Assembly (NCBI RefSeq): GCF_023715345.1
Contig: NZ_JAMBNY010000001.1
Location: 806,001-870,000 of the forward strand
DNA: 64,000 nucleotides
Direction of reading: 5' to 3'
Source of the DNA: Paenibacillus camelliae
GTDB taxonomy: Bacteria; Bacillota; Bacilli; Paenibacillales; Paenibacillaceae
Shown: in pieces, positions 36,802 through 45,839 of the stretch
Position numbering within the stretch: position 1 is the first letter of the stretch
Layout: every line of letters begins with the position of its first letter
Translations under genes and position numbers: made by a program
The notes under the pieces: generated by a model
The model's database searches: none
Told to the model about the DNA's origin: nothing
What the model saw: only the letters and a program-made list of their open reading frames with translations

Positions 36802-38550
36802 TTACTTGTTTGATGCATACCATTCATTGACTTCTTTGGTAATGTCGGATCCACCGACTTTATACCAGTCGTCTACGAATTTATCAAAATCATCCAAAGG
36901 AACTGCACCCATAATGATTTTTACAAATGTCTCTTTTTCCAAAGCCTCTAATGTAGATTTTCTTTCAGCCATTGTTTCTGTAGGTGAACCAGCAAACGCT
37001 TCATACATGAATAGGTTATCATTCATATAGTTAACCCCATGTCTGTAGACGCCTTCTGCTCCATAGATCTTAGGCCAACCCCATTGAGACGTATCCCCAT
37101 TTTCGAATGCTGTAATATTGCGATAAATAGCTAGTGCTTCACCTGTTAAGCTGTCAAAGCTATTATTTTTCCTTGCCTCTTCAATCTCTTGGAAAGCTCG
37201 AATGTTTTTAAATGCTGATGCAGGCTGTACTGGAGAATACTTCCATACCCCTACACTACCATTCGCTTCTGGCATGTAATAGTAATCGAAATCTCCTGAT
37301 TCACCCCAGTTAAGCTCAACGTGCAAATTGAACATTTTGACAAGTGCTTCAGGATTAGAATATCCCTTTCTTACTACCCAGTAGCCGCCGTCTGATTGGA
37401 ATTTTTGTGGAGAAAGGGCTGGTTTGCCGTCAACAGATACGAGCGCATAGCCTACCCAGTTTGCATCAGGATCATTTTGGTAGTTGCTGATTAGCGGATA
37501 CATAGGATTCCATTGTGCACCATAATCGATACCAATTTTACCAGCTGCAATACTTTCAGCTACTTTCCCGCCATCTTTAACACCGAACTCTTTATCAAGC
37601 TGACCACTTGCATACATCTCAGATAACGCTTTCAATCCTTCCTTAACTTCAGGAAGCGTACTTCCCCAAACTAAATTGCCTGCGCCGTCATCAATCCACA
37701 TATTCGGATAAGCATGGTAGCCTGCAAAAAATCCTTCCAAGCCCATTGCACCGCCGTATAAATCCTTGGTTAAAGCTAAGCCATAAGTGTCATTCACATT
37801 GTTACCGTCTGGATCTTGTGTTGTAAATGCTTCAGAAATTTTCAATACATCCTGTAGAGAAGTTGGCTCAGGTAGGCTTAATTTGTCTAACCAATCCTTG
37901 CGAATCCACAGATATACACCATCACCGTAAACGTCTGCCTTACCAATCCCCATTATCTTTCCATTAACTGTGCCAGAATTAAGTACTGCAGTTCCTTGTT
38001 CAGCATACAGCTCCTTTAGATCATCAGATGCGTACTGCTCCCAATATGGTGTTAAATCTTCAATTAAATCTGCTTCAGCAAGCTGCTTCAATTGCGCTGG
38101 CGATACGCGAAGCATATCCGGTAAATCCCCAGACGTTAAGGTCACGTTCATTTTTTGTGTATAAGCATCGCCAGTACTAACGGTCCAGTCATAGACTACA
38201 TTAATACCTAGTTTTTCGGAAAACGCTTTCAACCATCTGTTGTCTTCAATCGTCTCTCCTGGTGTTTTAGGAATAATATTATCTTGCGTGTCATTGTCAA
38301 CATCTCTAGTAAAATGAATCGTAAGTGGTGTTTCGTACTTGCCGAATGGATCAGCATCTCCGATTGCGGCATCATTTGAATTGTTGCTGTTAGAACCATT
38401 GTTGCTTGAATTGTTGTTGTTTGCATTCGTTTGAGTTGGAGTGTTGTTTTGTTTTTCATTTGAGTTTGAGCTACATGCTGCTAGAGCTCCAGTGGTAACC
38501 ATCAGCGAGATCAACAGAAGTATTGCCTTTGAATACTTTTTTTTCTTCAC
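36802..38550 (-). CDS. extracellular sugar-binding lipoprotein (family 1 / YtcQ-like)
   Basis: 582 residues. A lipoprotein signal (MKKKKYSKAILLLISLMV ... LAAC) has C26 as the lipidated cysteine. An asparagine/serine-rich linker follows (about 27-62), then a large two-lobed binding domain. It is the receptor of the LplB/LplC-type transporter. Because the divergent gene encodes an arabinofuranosidase, arabino-oligosaccharides are the likely ligand; that is inference. It heads the operon with the permease and two-component genes. Confidence 0.9.
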   Translation of the reverse strand: MKKKKYSKAILLLISLMVTTGALAACSSNSNEKQNNTPTQTNANNNNSSNNGSNSNNSNDAAIGDADPFGKYETPLTIHFTRDVDNDTQDNIIPKTPGETIEDNRWLKAFSEKLGINVVYDWTVSTGDAYTQKMNVTLTSGDLPDMLRVSPAQLKQLAEADLIEDLTPYWEQYASDDLKELYAEQGTAVLNSGTVNGKIMGIGKADVYGDGVYLWIRKDWLDKLSLPEPTSLQDVLKISEAFTTQDPDGNNVNDTYGLALTKDLYGGAMGLEGFFAGYHAYPNMWIDDGAGNLVWGSTLPEVKEGLKALSEMYASGQLDKEFGVKDGGKVAESIAAGKIGIDYGAQWNPMYPLISNYQNDPDANWVGYALVSVDGKPALSPQKFQSDGGYWVVRKGYSNPEALVKMFNLHVELNWGESGDFDYYYMPEANGSVGVWKYSPVQPASAFKNIRAFQEIEEARKNNSFDSLTGEALAIYRNITAFENGDTSQWGWPKIYGAEGVYRHGVNYMNDNLFMYEAFAGSPTETMAERKSTLEALEKETFVKIIMGAVPLDDFDKFVDDWYKVGGSDITKEVNEWYASNK

Positions 38551-38687
38551 TTTAAAACCCCTCTCATTTAATATGAATACTTAACACAATTTAAATTTTA
38601 AGGTACTTACTACCATTCGTATATTTTCAATTTGTTACTTAATTATCATCTCTTTACACCATCTATAATTTCTATATTTTCACTTTT

Positions 38688-38701
38688 TGATAACGTTATC
38701 A
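38688..38701. promoter_or_regulatory. cre-type catabolite repression palindrome
   Basis: TGATAACGTTATCA is a perfect 14-base palindrome and fits the CcpA consensus TGWNANCGNTNWCA at every position. It lies between the divergent binding-protein and arabinofuranosidase genes. A LacI-family regulator site is the alternative reading. A second inverted repeat, GCTTCT-ATA-AGAAGC (38725-38739), lies closer to the arabinofuranosidase. Confidence 0.6.
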
Positions 38702-38813
38702 TTTCTTTACCTTCTCGTAAAAAGGCTTCTATAAGAAGCAAATGATAGTAATATTATGCATAGCACTAATTGTTCACTAGTAAAGCAACCCCAGTTACGA
38801 AAGGAAGTATGAA

Positions 38814-40301
38814 ATGGCCAAACTACATATTAACGTCAATAAGAAATTGTCAGTTATTAACAAAAATATTTACGGACATTTTGCTGAACATTTGGGTAGA
38901 GGTATTTATGATGGGATCTTCGTTGGACAAGATAGCCCGATTCCAAATATCCGTGGGATTCGTACCGATGTGTTGAATGCATTAAAGCATATTAACGTAC
39001 CTGTCATTCGTTGGCCCGGAGGTTGCTTTGCTGAATATTACAACTGGAAAGATGGCATTGGTCCTAAACGAAAAAAGATGGTGAATAGCGGCTGGGGCGG
39101 TGTTATCGAAAACAACGCCTTTGGTACTCATGAATATTTTGATCTATGTGAGCTGCTCGAATGCTCAACCTATATTGCGGCGAATGTCGGCTCCGGTACA
39201 CCGAGAGAAGTGAGTGAGTGGGTAGAATATATTACATTCGATGGCGAATCGGAGCAATCAGATCTTCGACGCTCACATGGTAGAGATAAACCGTGGACGC
39301 TAGATTTTATCGGTATTGGAAACGAAAATTGGGGCTGTGGTGGCCATATGCGTCCGGAGTATTACTCTGACCTCTACCGACAATTTGAATCCTTCATTCG
39401 TCATTACGGTAATAAAAAAATTCAAAGAGTTGCTTGTGGTCCTGATGGTGATGATCAAAACTGGACCGAGACTGTTATGCAGCTAGCTGGCCATCGCATG
39501 GACGGAATCTCACTTCATTACTACACGATGCCAGGCTATTATTCTACTGATAAGTATAAATGGGAATCAAAATCGTCTGCTACAGCGTTTGATGAACATA
39601 ATTATTATCGAACGCTAGATCGAGCTTATTTTATGGATGAATTAATCGTACGGCATAAACGAATAATGGACAAGTACGATCCAGATGGAAAGGTAGCCCT
39701 GATTGTTGATGAATGGGGCACCTGGCATCTTGCAGAGGAAGGCACCAATCCCGCCTTCTTATATCAACAAAACACGATGCGAGATGCGATCGTAGCTGGC
39801 TTGTCCTTGAACATATTTAATTTACATAGTGATCGCGTTACAATGGCTAATCTGGCTCAGATGATCAATGTTCTGCAGTCTCTTATTTTAACCGAGGGTG
39901 ACCAGATCGTACTCACACCAACCTACCATGTGTTTGATCTGTATAAAGGGCATCACAATTCTACACTAGTAGACAGCTTACTAGAAGCAGATGACTTGCA
40001 AGTTAATGAAGCAAAGCTTCCTCATCTGCACGTGAGCGCCTCAGAAAAACAAGATGGCAGTATTCATCTTACGATCGTCAATTTATCCGCTCATGACGAT
40101 GTCCAATTGCATACCCATTTAGAAGGAAGAAGCTTCTCAACAGCGAAACTTCGCTATATATCAGGAGCGATTACAGACCACAATACGTTCGAGCAGCCTG
40201 AACGAATTACAATTCAAACCGCTGAACCGTTAGAAATAAACAATAACGAATTAACGATAAAGATATCTCCTTGCTCTGTATATGAAGTCATTTTAACGTA
40301 A
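38814..40301 (+). CDS. abfA: alpha-L-arabinofuranosidase, GH51
   Basis: 495 residues, the usual length of intracellular GH51 enzymes, with no signal peptide. It releases terminal L-arabinose from arabino-oligosaccharides inside the cell. The acid/base glutamate is E171 in FIGIGNENWGCGGHM and the nucleophile E300 in ALIVDEWGTWH. Also present are IYGHFAEHLGRGIYDGIF, VIRWPGGCFAEYYNWKDGIG, and the C-terminal beta domain. AAGGAAG precedes the ATG. It is divergent from the transporter operon, so transporter, sensor and enzyme form one utilisation locus. Confidence 0.95.
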   Translation: MAKLHINVNKKLSVINKNIYGHFAEHLGRGIYDGIFVGQDSPIPNIRGIRTDVLNALKHINVPVIRWPGGCFAEYYNWKDGIGPKRKKMVNSGWGGVIENNAFGTHEYFDLCELLECSTYIAANVGSGTPREVSEWVEYITFDGESEQSDLRRSHGRDKPWTLDFIGIGNENWGCGGHMRPEYYSDLYRQFESFIRHYGNKKIQRVACGPDGDDQNWTETVMQLAGHRMDGISLHYYTMPGYYSTDKYKWESKSSATAFDEHNYYRTLDRAYFMDELIVRHKRIMDKYDPDGKVALIVDEWGTWHLAEEGTNPAFLYQQNTMRDAIVAGLSLNIFNLHSDRVTMANLAQMINVLQSLILTEGDQIVLTPTYHVFDLYKGHHNSTLVDSLLEADDLQVNEAKLPHLHVSASEKQDGSIHLTIVNLSAHDDVQLHTHLEGRSFSTAKLRYISGAITDHNTFEQPERITIQTAEPLEINNNELTIKISPCSVYEVILT

Positions 40302-40307
40302 AATCTA

Positions 40308-40345
40308 CGAAGCCGGATTCAACGTTCGAATCCGGCTTCGCTTTA
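40308..40345. terminator. hairpin between abfA and the dehydratase gene
   Basis: CGAAGCCGGATTC (40308-40320) pairs perfectly with GAATCCGGCTTCG (40328-40340) around a seven-base loop. The T-run is short on both sides. It probably serves both convergent genes. Confidence 0.65.
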
Positions 40346-40380
40346 TATGCTATTACAACGTTATGATTGCCATACGTTCT

Positions 40381-42387
40381 TTACTTTTCTGTGCTTCCAC
40401 TTGTCATCGCCTTTTCAGCTTCGAGCGTACGCATGCCCGCTTCAAGTGTTCGAATAATACGTTCCGTATCATAGACACAGCCCTTCCATGTCCCTCCGCT
40501 TGCTGCTTGTAAGGCAGCCCATAAACGAGTATCATCTGGGAGATGCATGTCTTCATGAATGTCTGATAGCATCGTTCGCTTCGATAATATGGCGCTGCCT
40601 GCCTCTGGTGATTCCGGATGCTCTCCACAGCCTACCATATTAATATTCCCCTCAAGCTTGTGGGTATCAATTCGAATGTCAATCCAATCACCTGTGCGGA
40701 GCTTTCCAATCGGACCGCCTGAAAGAGCCTCGGGACCAATATGACCAATACAAGCACCGGTGGAGACACCAGAGAAACGAGCATCTGTTAACAGAGAGAC
40801 ATACTTACCAAAAGACAAATGCTTAAGGGCAGAGGTAAGCTGATACGTCTCCTCCATGCCAGTACCTGAAGGACCACGACCAACTAAAGCTAATATATCT
40901 CCTTCGACGATGCCTCCTGTTTTAATTGCTTGGATGGCATCGCGCTCTGTTGTAAATACTTTAACTCTTCCTATGTGACGAAATACCCCCTGATCATCAA
41001 GCATCGATGGCTCAATAGCCGTTGACTTTATAACCGAGCCCTCAGGAGCGATATTACCGACAGGAAAGGTTAATGTCGAGGTTAAGCCTGCTTGCTTAGC
41101 TCGCTCAGGACTATAGATAACAGTATCTGGGTCAATTCCCTCCTGCTGCTCTAAATAATCCCGCATTCGCTTACGTCTCTCTGACGTTTCCCACCAGTCA
41201 AGTGTTTCACCGAGTGTAACACCTGCTACCGTAAGTACTTGCTCCTCTAATAACCCTAGCTTTCTTAGATGCAGCATCACCTCTGGAACACCGCCAGCTA
41301 AAAATAAACGGATCGTTGGGTGAGGAATTGGACCATTCGGCAGTACACTCACTAATCTCGGTACACTTCGATTAATACTCGCCCAATCTGCTACATCAGG
41401 TACGGACAAGCCTGCTGCTTGTGCAATAGCTGGAATGTGCAGCAGCAAATTCGTAGAGCCGCCGAACGCTGCATGAACGACCATCGCATTGCGAATCGAA
41501 GCATCAACTAGTACATCAGCTGTCGTGAGACCTTGACCGGCAAGCTGCATCGCTGCCCTCGAGGATTGACGTGCCATCTCTAGCCATACGGGCTGACCGG
41601 AAGGAGACAATGCAGCATGTGGGACGGTTAAGCCAAGTGCCTCTGCAACGACCTGTGCCGTACCTGCTGTACCAAGAAACTGACAGCCTCCACCTGGAGT
41701 TGCGCAGGCGCGACAGCCAAGATCTGCTGCTTCCTCTAGTGATAATTCTCCGTTTGCATACCTTGCTCCAATCGTTTGGATCTTGCCTGCATCTTCACCT
41801 TGTGTAGGTGGGAGCGTGACACCTCCAGGCACGATTACACCTGGAATGTTTTTCATGCCAGCGATGGCGAGCATCATAGCTGGCAATCCCTTATCACAGG
41901 TCGCAACACCTAGTACAGCTGCTCGATTGGGCAGTGAACGCATTAATCTTCGCATAACGATCGCTGCATCATTTCGGTAAGGCAACGAATCGAACATCCC
42001 TGTTGTCCCTTGTGAACGCCCATCGCAAGGATCACTTACGTAGCCTGCAAACGGAATATTTCCATGTTTGTTTATTTCGTCGGCTGCTTCTCGCATGAGC
42101 AGTCCAATCTCCCAATGACCGGTATGATACCCGAGAGCGATGGGATGACCATCATCCGAACGTATACCACCTTGAGTTCCTAGTAATAGAACTTCTTTTC
42201 CTTTGAGACGGCTTGGCTTCCAGCCCATCCCAACATTCTGACTCCAACCGAAAAGATCACCGCTTGGCGCATTTAGCAGCATGTCGTGTGTGAACGGTAA
42301 GCTTCCTTCTGGTCCGCGTGCATGTGTTTCAATTTTGAAGAACGTTTCATTCTCAGGTCCCATCACTTGACTGAGATGATCAGTCAT
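40381..42387 (-). CDS. IlvD/Edd-family sugar-acid dehydratase, YjhG/YagF (xylonate dehydratase) type
   Basis: 668 residues, longer than IlvD (about 555) but equal to the YjhG/YagF group, whose E. coli members dehydrate D-xylonate to 2-keto-3-deoxyxylonate. Iron-sulphur ligands of the superfamily are seen: C121 in [11 protein letters not shown]164 in [13 protein letters not shown], and C235 in [14 protein letters not shown]. It lies 18 bases after the aldehyde dehydrogenase gene and is last in the operon. With the FAH-family and dehydrogenase genes it would convert a pentonate towards 2-oxoglutarate. Whether the substrate is D-xylonate or L-arabinonate cannot be told. Confidence 0.88.
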   Translation of the reverse strand: MTDHLSQVMGPENETFFKIETHARGPEGSLPFTHDMLLNAPSGDLFGWSQNVGMGWKPSRLKGKEVLLLGTQGGIRSDDGHPIALGYHTGHWEIGLLMREAADEINKHGNIPFAGYVSDPCDGRSQGTTGMFDSLPYRNDAAIVMRRLMRSLPNRAAVLGVATCDKGLPAMMLAIAGMKNIPGVIVPGGVTLPPTQGEDAGKIQTIGARYANGELSLEEAADLGCRACATPGGGCQFLGTAGTAQVVAEALGLTVPHAALSPSGQPVWLEMARQSSRAAMQLAGQGLTTADVLVDASIRNAMVVHAAFGGSTNLLLHIPAIAQAAGLSVPDVADWASINRSVPRLVSVLPNGPIPHPTIRLFLAGGVPEVMLHLRKLGLLEEQVLTVAGVTLGETLDWWETSERRKRMRDYLEQQEGIDPDTVIYSPERAKQAGLTSTLTFPVGNIAPEGSVIKSTAIEPSMLDDQGVFRHIGRVKVFTTERDAIQAIKTGGIVEGDILALVGRGPSGTGMEETYQLTSALKHLSFGKYVSLLTDARFSGVSTGACIGHIGPEALSGGPIGKLRTGDWIDIRIDTHKLEGNINMVGCGEHPESPEAGSAILSKRTMLSDIHEDMHLPDDTRLWAALQAASGGTWKGCVYDTERIIRTLEAGMRTLEAEKAMTSGSTEK

Positions 42388-42405
42388 TCCACATCGCTCC
42401 CTTTA

Positions 42406-43869
42406 CTAAGGCTTAATAAACACAGTTTTAATCGACGTATAGAATTCAATGGCAGCTTGCCCCTGCTCCCGTGAGTGCGAGCTTGAGTTTTTCATACCTC
42501 CGAATGGTGCTTGCAGCTCAACTCCTGCAGTTTCGGCATTAACACGAACTAAACCTGCTTCTGTCTCATTAATAAAGGTCAATGCATTACCAATATTTTT
42601 TGTGTAGATCGAAGCGCTTAAGCCGTACTGTGTATCATTAGCTAAAGCAATCGCATCCTCAAAGCTATCTGCCTTAATTAAGGTGAGAACAGGACCGAAG
42701 ATTTCTTCTTGCGCAATCGCCATATGTGAAGTGACATCATCAAAAACAACTGGTGCGATAAAGTAGCCTTCCATAGACTTATCGTCTTGTTGCTCTTGAC
42801 CTACAACCATCTTAGCTCCCTCATCAAGACCTTTCTGAATGTAGTGCTTAACCGTCTCGTATTGTTTTTGATTGGCACAAGGACCTAGCCAAGTAGTTCC
42901 ATCCAGTCCATCTCCTACCTTAAGCTGCTTTACCTTTTCGATTAAGAGCTCGCGGAATTTTTCATAAATATCCTTCACCACGATGACTCGGCTAGTTGCC
43001 GTACACTTCTGTCCCGTGGAGCGCAGGCCACCTGAGATCGTCGCTTCTACAGCTAGCTCCAGATCCGCATCTGCCGCAATAATGATCGGATTTTTCCCGC
43101 CCATTTCCAGCTGGTATTTTGCACCACGCGCAGCAGCGGTTTGACCGACTTGCTTGCCGACCGTATTAGAGCCTGTAAAGGTGATGCCATGGATATCTTT
43201 ATGCTCAGCTATCGTCTGGCCGATGATTCTTCCTTCTCCAATGACCATATTTAGAACGCCCGCTGGAATCCCCGCTTCATGAAAGCAGATCATCACAAGT
43301 GATGCCGTGACAGATGTTTCACGCGCCGGCTTCCATACAACCGTATTGCCATAAATAAGTGCAGGTGCGATTTTCCAGATCGGGATTGCTACCGGAAAGT
43401 TCCAGGGTGATATAACGCCCACAACGCCTAAAGGTGCTCGCGTCGTGTACATTAATGCGGATGGGTCAGTAGCAGGAATAACATCGCCTACCGGTCTCAT
43501 TCCCTCGCCAGCAAAGTATTTAAGAATTGCGATACCTCTCGTTACTTCACCTTTTGCTTCACCTAGCGTTTTCCCCATCTCTCTTGTCATCATTGTTCCG
43601 ATCGCTTCCACTCTTTCTTCCATGATGCTTGCAACCTTGAACAATACATTGCCACGCTCCGCACCAGTCATGCTGCGCCACTTCTTACGAGCTTCGCTCG
43701 CGGCCACAACAGCAGCCTCTATATCTTCTTCATTAGAAAGCGGAACTGATCCAACTTCCTCATTTATGCGTGCTGGGTTTTTATTGACAACATAATTGTC
43801 TGACTTTGGTGCCAGCCAAGCTCCATTAATATAGTTTTGAACAGTTAATACTTTCGTTTCGATAGACAT
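42406..43869 (-). CDS. 2-oxoglutarate semialdehyde dehydrogenase-like aldehyde dehydrogenase
   Basis: 487 residues. NAD(P)-dependent aldehyde dehydrogenase fold: [18 protein letters not shown], the general base glutamate in LEMGGKNP and the catalytic cysteine in [15 protein letters not shown]. This last sequence is characteristic of the YcbD/GucD group, which oxidises alpha-ketoglutaric semialdehyde. The neighbours (FAH-family protein 26 bases upstream, pentonate dehydratase downstream) support that substrate. AGGAGG precedes the ATG. A general aldehyde dehydrogenase role is the alternative. Confidence 0.88.
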   Translation of the reverse strand: MSIETKVLTVQNYINGAWLAPKSDNYVVNKNPARINEEVGSVPLSNEEDIEAAVVAASEARKKWRSMTGAERGNVLFKVASIMEERVEAIGTMMTREMGKTLGEAKGEVTRGIAILKYFAGEGMRPVGDVIPATDPSALMYTTRAPLGVVGVISPWNFPVAIPIWKIAPALIYGNTVVWKPARETSVTASLVMICFHEAGIPAGVLNMVIGEGRIIGQTIAEHKDIHGITFTGSNTVGKQVGQTAAARGAKYQLEMGGKNPIIIAADADLELAVEATISGGLRSTGQKCTATSRVIVVKDIYEKFRELLIEKVKQLKVGDGLDGTTWLGPCANQKQYETVKHYIQKGLDEGAKMVVGQEQQDDKSMEGYFIAPVVFDDVTSHMAIAQEEIFGPVLTLIKADSFEDAIALANDTQYGLSASIYTKNIGNALTFINETEAGLVRVNAETAGVELQAPFGGMKNSSSHSREQGQAAIEFYTSIKTVFIKP

Positions 43870-43895
43870 GTTTACATCCTCCTAAATATAGCGTT

Positions 43896-44798
43896 TTATC
43901 GCAGGGCTTCTGCAGCTAATTCATGCTCATAGACAGCAACGTTGACAAGCGTACCTAATCCTTCAATCTCGATCTCAATTCTGTCTCCCGATTGGAGTGT
44001 GAAATCATTAGGCGGCACGAGACATGTACCTGTTAACAGCACCGTTCCAGCAAATAGAACATTATCCTTCTTTAGGTAGCTAACTAATTCGTCAAATGTA
44101 CGCTTTAGCTGCTTGGAATTTGCTTGTTCTTCAACGACGAGCTGACCATCTCGATATACTCGACATGCCATGGAGAGTGAATAGGGATCATCGATCGTTT
44201 CTGCCAAGCGAACAAACGGCCCGATCGCACAGGAACGTCTCCATATTTTAGCCTGAGGCAGATAAAGAGGGTTTTCACCTTCGATATCACGGCAGCTCAT
44301 ATCATTACCAATCGTATAACCAATAATGGCACCGCTTTCATCTAGAACAAGCCCAATTTCAGCTTCAGGAACCTGCCACTTTGAATCCGTGCGAAGACAA
44401 ACCTCTTCATTAGGTCCTACTGTGCGCTGAGCAGTTGATTTCATAAATAGCTCTGGGCGATCCGCATCATACACCTTATCGTAAAAGGTTAGGCTATCTA
44501 GCTTACCTTCCGTTGCTTCATAATTTCTCGCCTCTCTGCTTCGTTGATAGGTCACTCCTGCAGCCCAAACCTCAGGAGCATCCACAGGTGTAAGGAGCTG
44601 CAGTTCATCTATCGTTGAGCTAATAGGTGTTGCTTGCTGCAAAATAGATTGGACATACGCTGCGGTTGTACTTCCATTATGACGTGCTGCAGCAACAAGG
44701 TCCATTAGATTCGATTCAGGTAAGCGGTAAAGCTCTCCCTTGTCAGTTACTACTCCCAGGTAAGTATGTAGCGCATCACGGTAACGAAAAATATTCAT
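43896..44798 (-). CDS. FAH-family protein, likely 2-keto-3-deoxypentonate dehydratase
   Basis: 300 residues. It is a fumarylacetoacetate hydrolase fold protein with metal ligands in WQVPEAEIGLVLD (E145, E147) and GNDMSCRDIEGENPLYLPQA (D166). Length and motif spacing resemble the Sulfolobus 2-keto-3-deoxy-D-arabinonate dehydratase, an FAH-family enzyme. The position between a YjhG-type dehydratase operon and a semialdehyde dehydrogenase gene supports conversion of 2-keto-3-deoxypentonate to 2-oxoglutarate semialdehyde. GGAGG lies before the ATG. An acylpyruvate hydrolase is the alternative. Confidence 0.8.
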   Translation of the reverse strand: MNIFRYRDALHTYLGVVTDKGELYRLPESNLMDLVAAARHNGSTTAAYVQSILQQATPISSTIDELQLLTPVDAPEVWAAGVTYQRSREARNYEATEGKLDSLTFYDKVYDADRPELFMKSTAQRTVGPNEEVCLRTDSKWQVPEAEIGLVLDESGAIIGYTIGNDMSCRDIEGENPLYLPQAKIWRRSCAIGPFVRLAETIDDPYSLSMACRVYRDGQLVVEEQANSKQLKRTFDELVSYLKKDNVLFAGTVLLTGTCLVPPNDFTLQSGDRIEIEIEGLGTLVNVAVYEHELAAEALR

Positions 44799-44818
44799 AA
44801 ATATAATCCTCCATTCAA

Positions 44819-44839
44819 TTGTTTTATAATGTAAAACAA
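44819..44839. promoter_or_regulatory. IclR-type operator before the pentonate operon
   Basis: TTGTTTTA (44819-44826) and TAAAACAA (44832-44839) are perfect inverted repeats around TAATG. The minus-strand TATAAA inside it, with TTTTCA 17 bases upstream, would be the promoter, so a bound repressor would block it. Nearly the same sequence stands before iclR. Confidence 0.65.
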
Positions 44840-44890
44840 CGTTCTTGAAAATGGCGATAATAAAGAGGGAGAAGCGTAAATCTCCTACCC

Positions 44891-45646
44891 TTACGGCCTG
44901 TAGCCCAGTCCAGTTGAAATATATCTCGAGGTTTCACTCAAGCGTAGCAACAACGCTTCTAGCTCCTCATCGTTGACCGTTGTAATTAACGTTGAGAGAC
45001 TGATAGCGGCAATAACCCGCCCACTATGATCGTAAATTGGAGCTGCGATGCAACGAACGCCTATTTCATTTTCCTCTCTGTCATAGGCTACTCCTCTTTC
45101 AATTACCTGTTGCAATTCTATTCCAAAGTCATCTGCATTATTAATTGTATGTGAGGTATGAATGGAATATTGATAATTTTCTAGCAGCTTCTCTCTTTCA
45201 TTAACAGGCATGTATGCAGCAAGTATTTTTCCTACTGCACTACTATGGAGCGGTACTCTACGGCCAATCCATGAGTAACGAATAGCTGCTTTGCTTCCTT
45301 CAACCTTATCAATGTACACGCCTTCTGAGCCATCTCGGATGACGAGATGTACGGTCTGCCCTGTCTCTTCCGATAGCCTGCTGAGATACACGTTAGCAAC
45401 TTCTCTGATATCCAGTCCTCTTAACATTAGCTGCCCTTTTTCTAATAGCTTCATGCCGAGTTTATACAGCCCATGCTCATCTTGTTCGATATAACCATGT
45501 AATTGCAGCGTCTTAAGCAATGAATGTACCGTGCTTTTATGAAGACCTAAGCGCAAGCTAATCTCAGTAATTTTCAATTCTTTGTTGTAGTCATCGAACA
45601 AATCTAGTATTTGAAGTGCTCTGTCTACCGACTGAATAATCGGCAA
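44891..45646 (-). CDS. IclR-family transcriptional regulator
   Basis: 251 residues. The N-terminal winged helix (about 1-65: IIQSVDRALQILDLFDDYN, LKITEISLRLGLHKSTVHSLLKTL) and the C-terminal effector domain (REVANVYLSRLSEETGQTVHL, SAVGKILAAYMP, AAPIYDHSGRVIAAISLS) are complete. A GTG at 45655 opens the frame but touches GGGAG. The TTG at 45646 has GGGAGG eight bases ahead and gives LPIIQSVDR, so it is preferred. It precedes the pentonate genes on the same strand with a 92-base gap. It most likely represses them and itself through the paired palindromes, released by a pathway intermediate. Confidence 0.92.
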   Translation of the reverse strand: MPIIQSVDRALQILDLFDDYNKELKITEISLRLGLHKSTVHSLLKTLQLHGYIEQDEHGLYKLGMKLLEKGQLMLRGLDIREVANVYLSRLSEETGQTVHLVIRDGSEGVYIDKVEGSKAAIRYSWIGRRVPLHSSAVGKILAAYMPVNEREKLLENYQYSIHTSHTINNADDFGIELQQVIERGVAYDREENEIGVRCIAAPIYDHSGRVIAAISLSTLITTVNDEELEALLLRLSETSRYISTGLGYRP

Positions 45647-45664
45647 AAAACTCACCTCCCTCTC

Positions 45665-45681
45665 GTTTTATAATATAAAAC
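45665..45681. promoter_or_regulatory. IclR-type operator before iclR
   Basis: GTTTTATA-A-TATAAAAC is a perfect palindrome. With its flanks it shares a 22-base core with the site at 44819, differing only at purine-to-purine positions. This suggests autoregulation. Confidence 0.65.
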
Positions 45682-45839
45682 AGCGTTTACATATATTGTA
45701 GCAAATCATGAGCGAATTCGTCTAGTTTTATTACCCATTTCCTGAATATTTTTTTACAACAGTGGTAAACATAAACAACATTATTATAGGGATTAGAACA
45801 GACGGCAGATTAATTTACGAGGAAAAAGAGGACGACAAC

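Noticed and set aside
45690..45839. Sigma-G promoter for the ger operon
   Set aside because: GAATA and CATAAAC are present but about 21 bases apart, outside the 17-18 base spacing; no convincing match.
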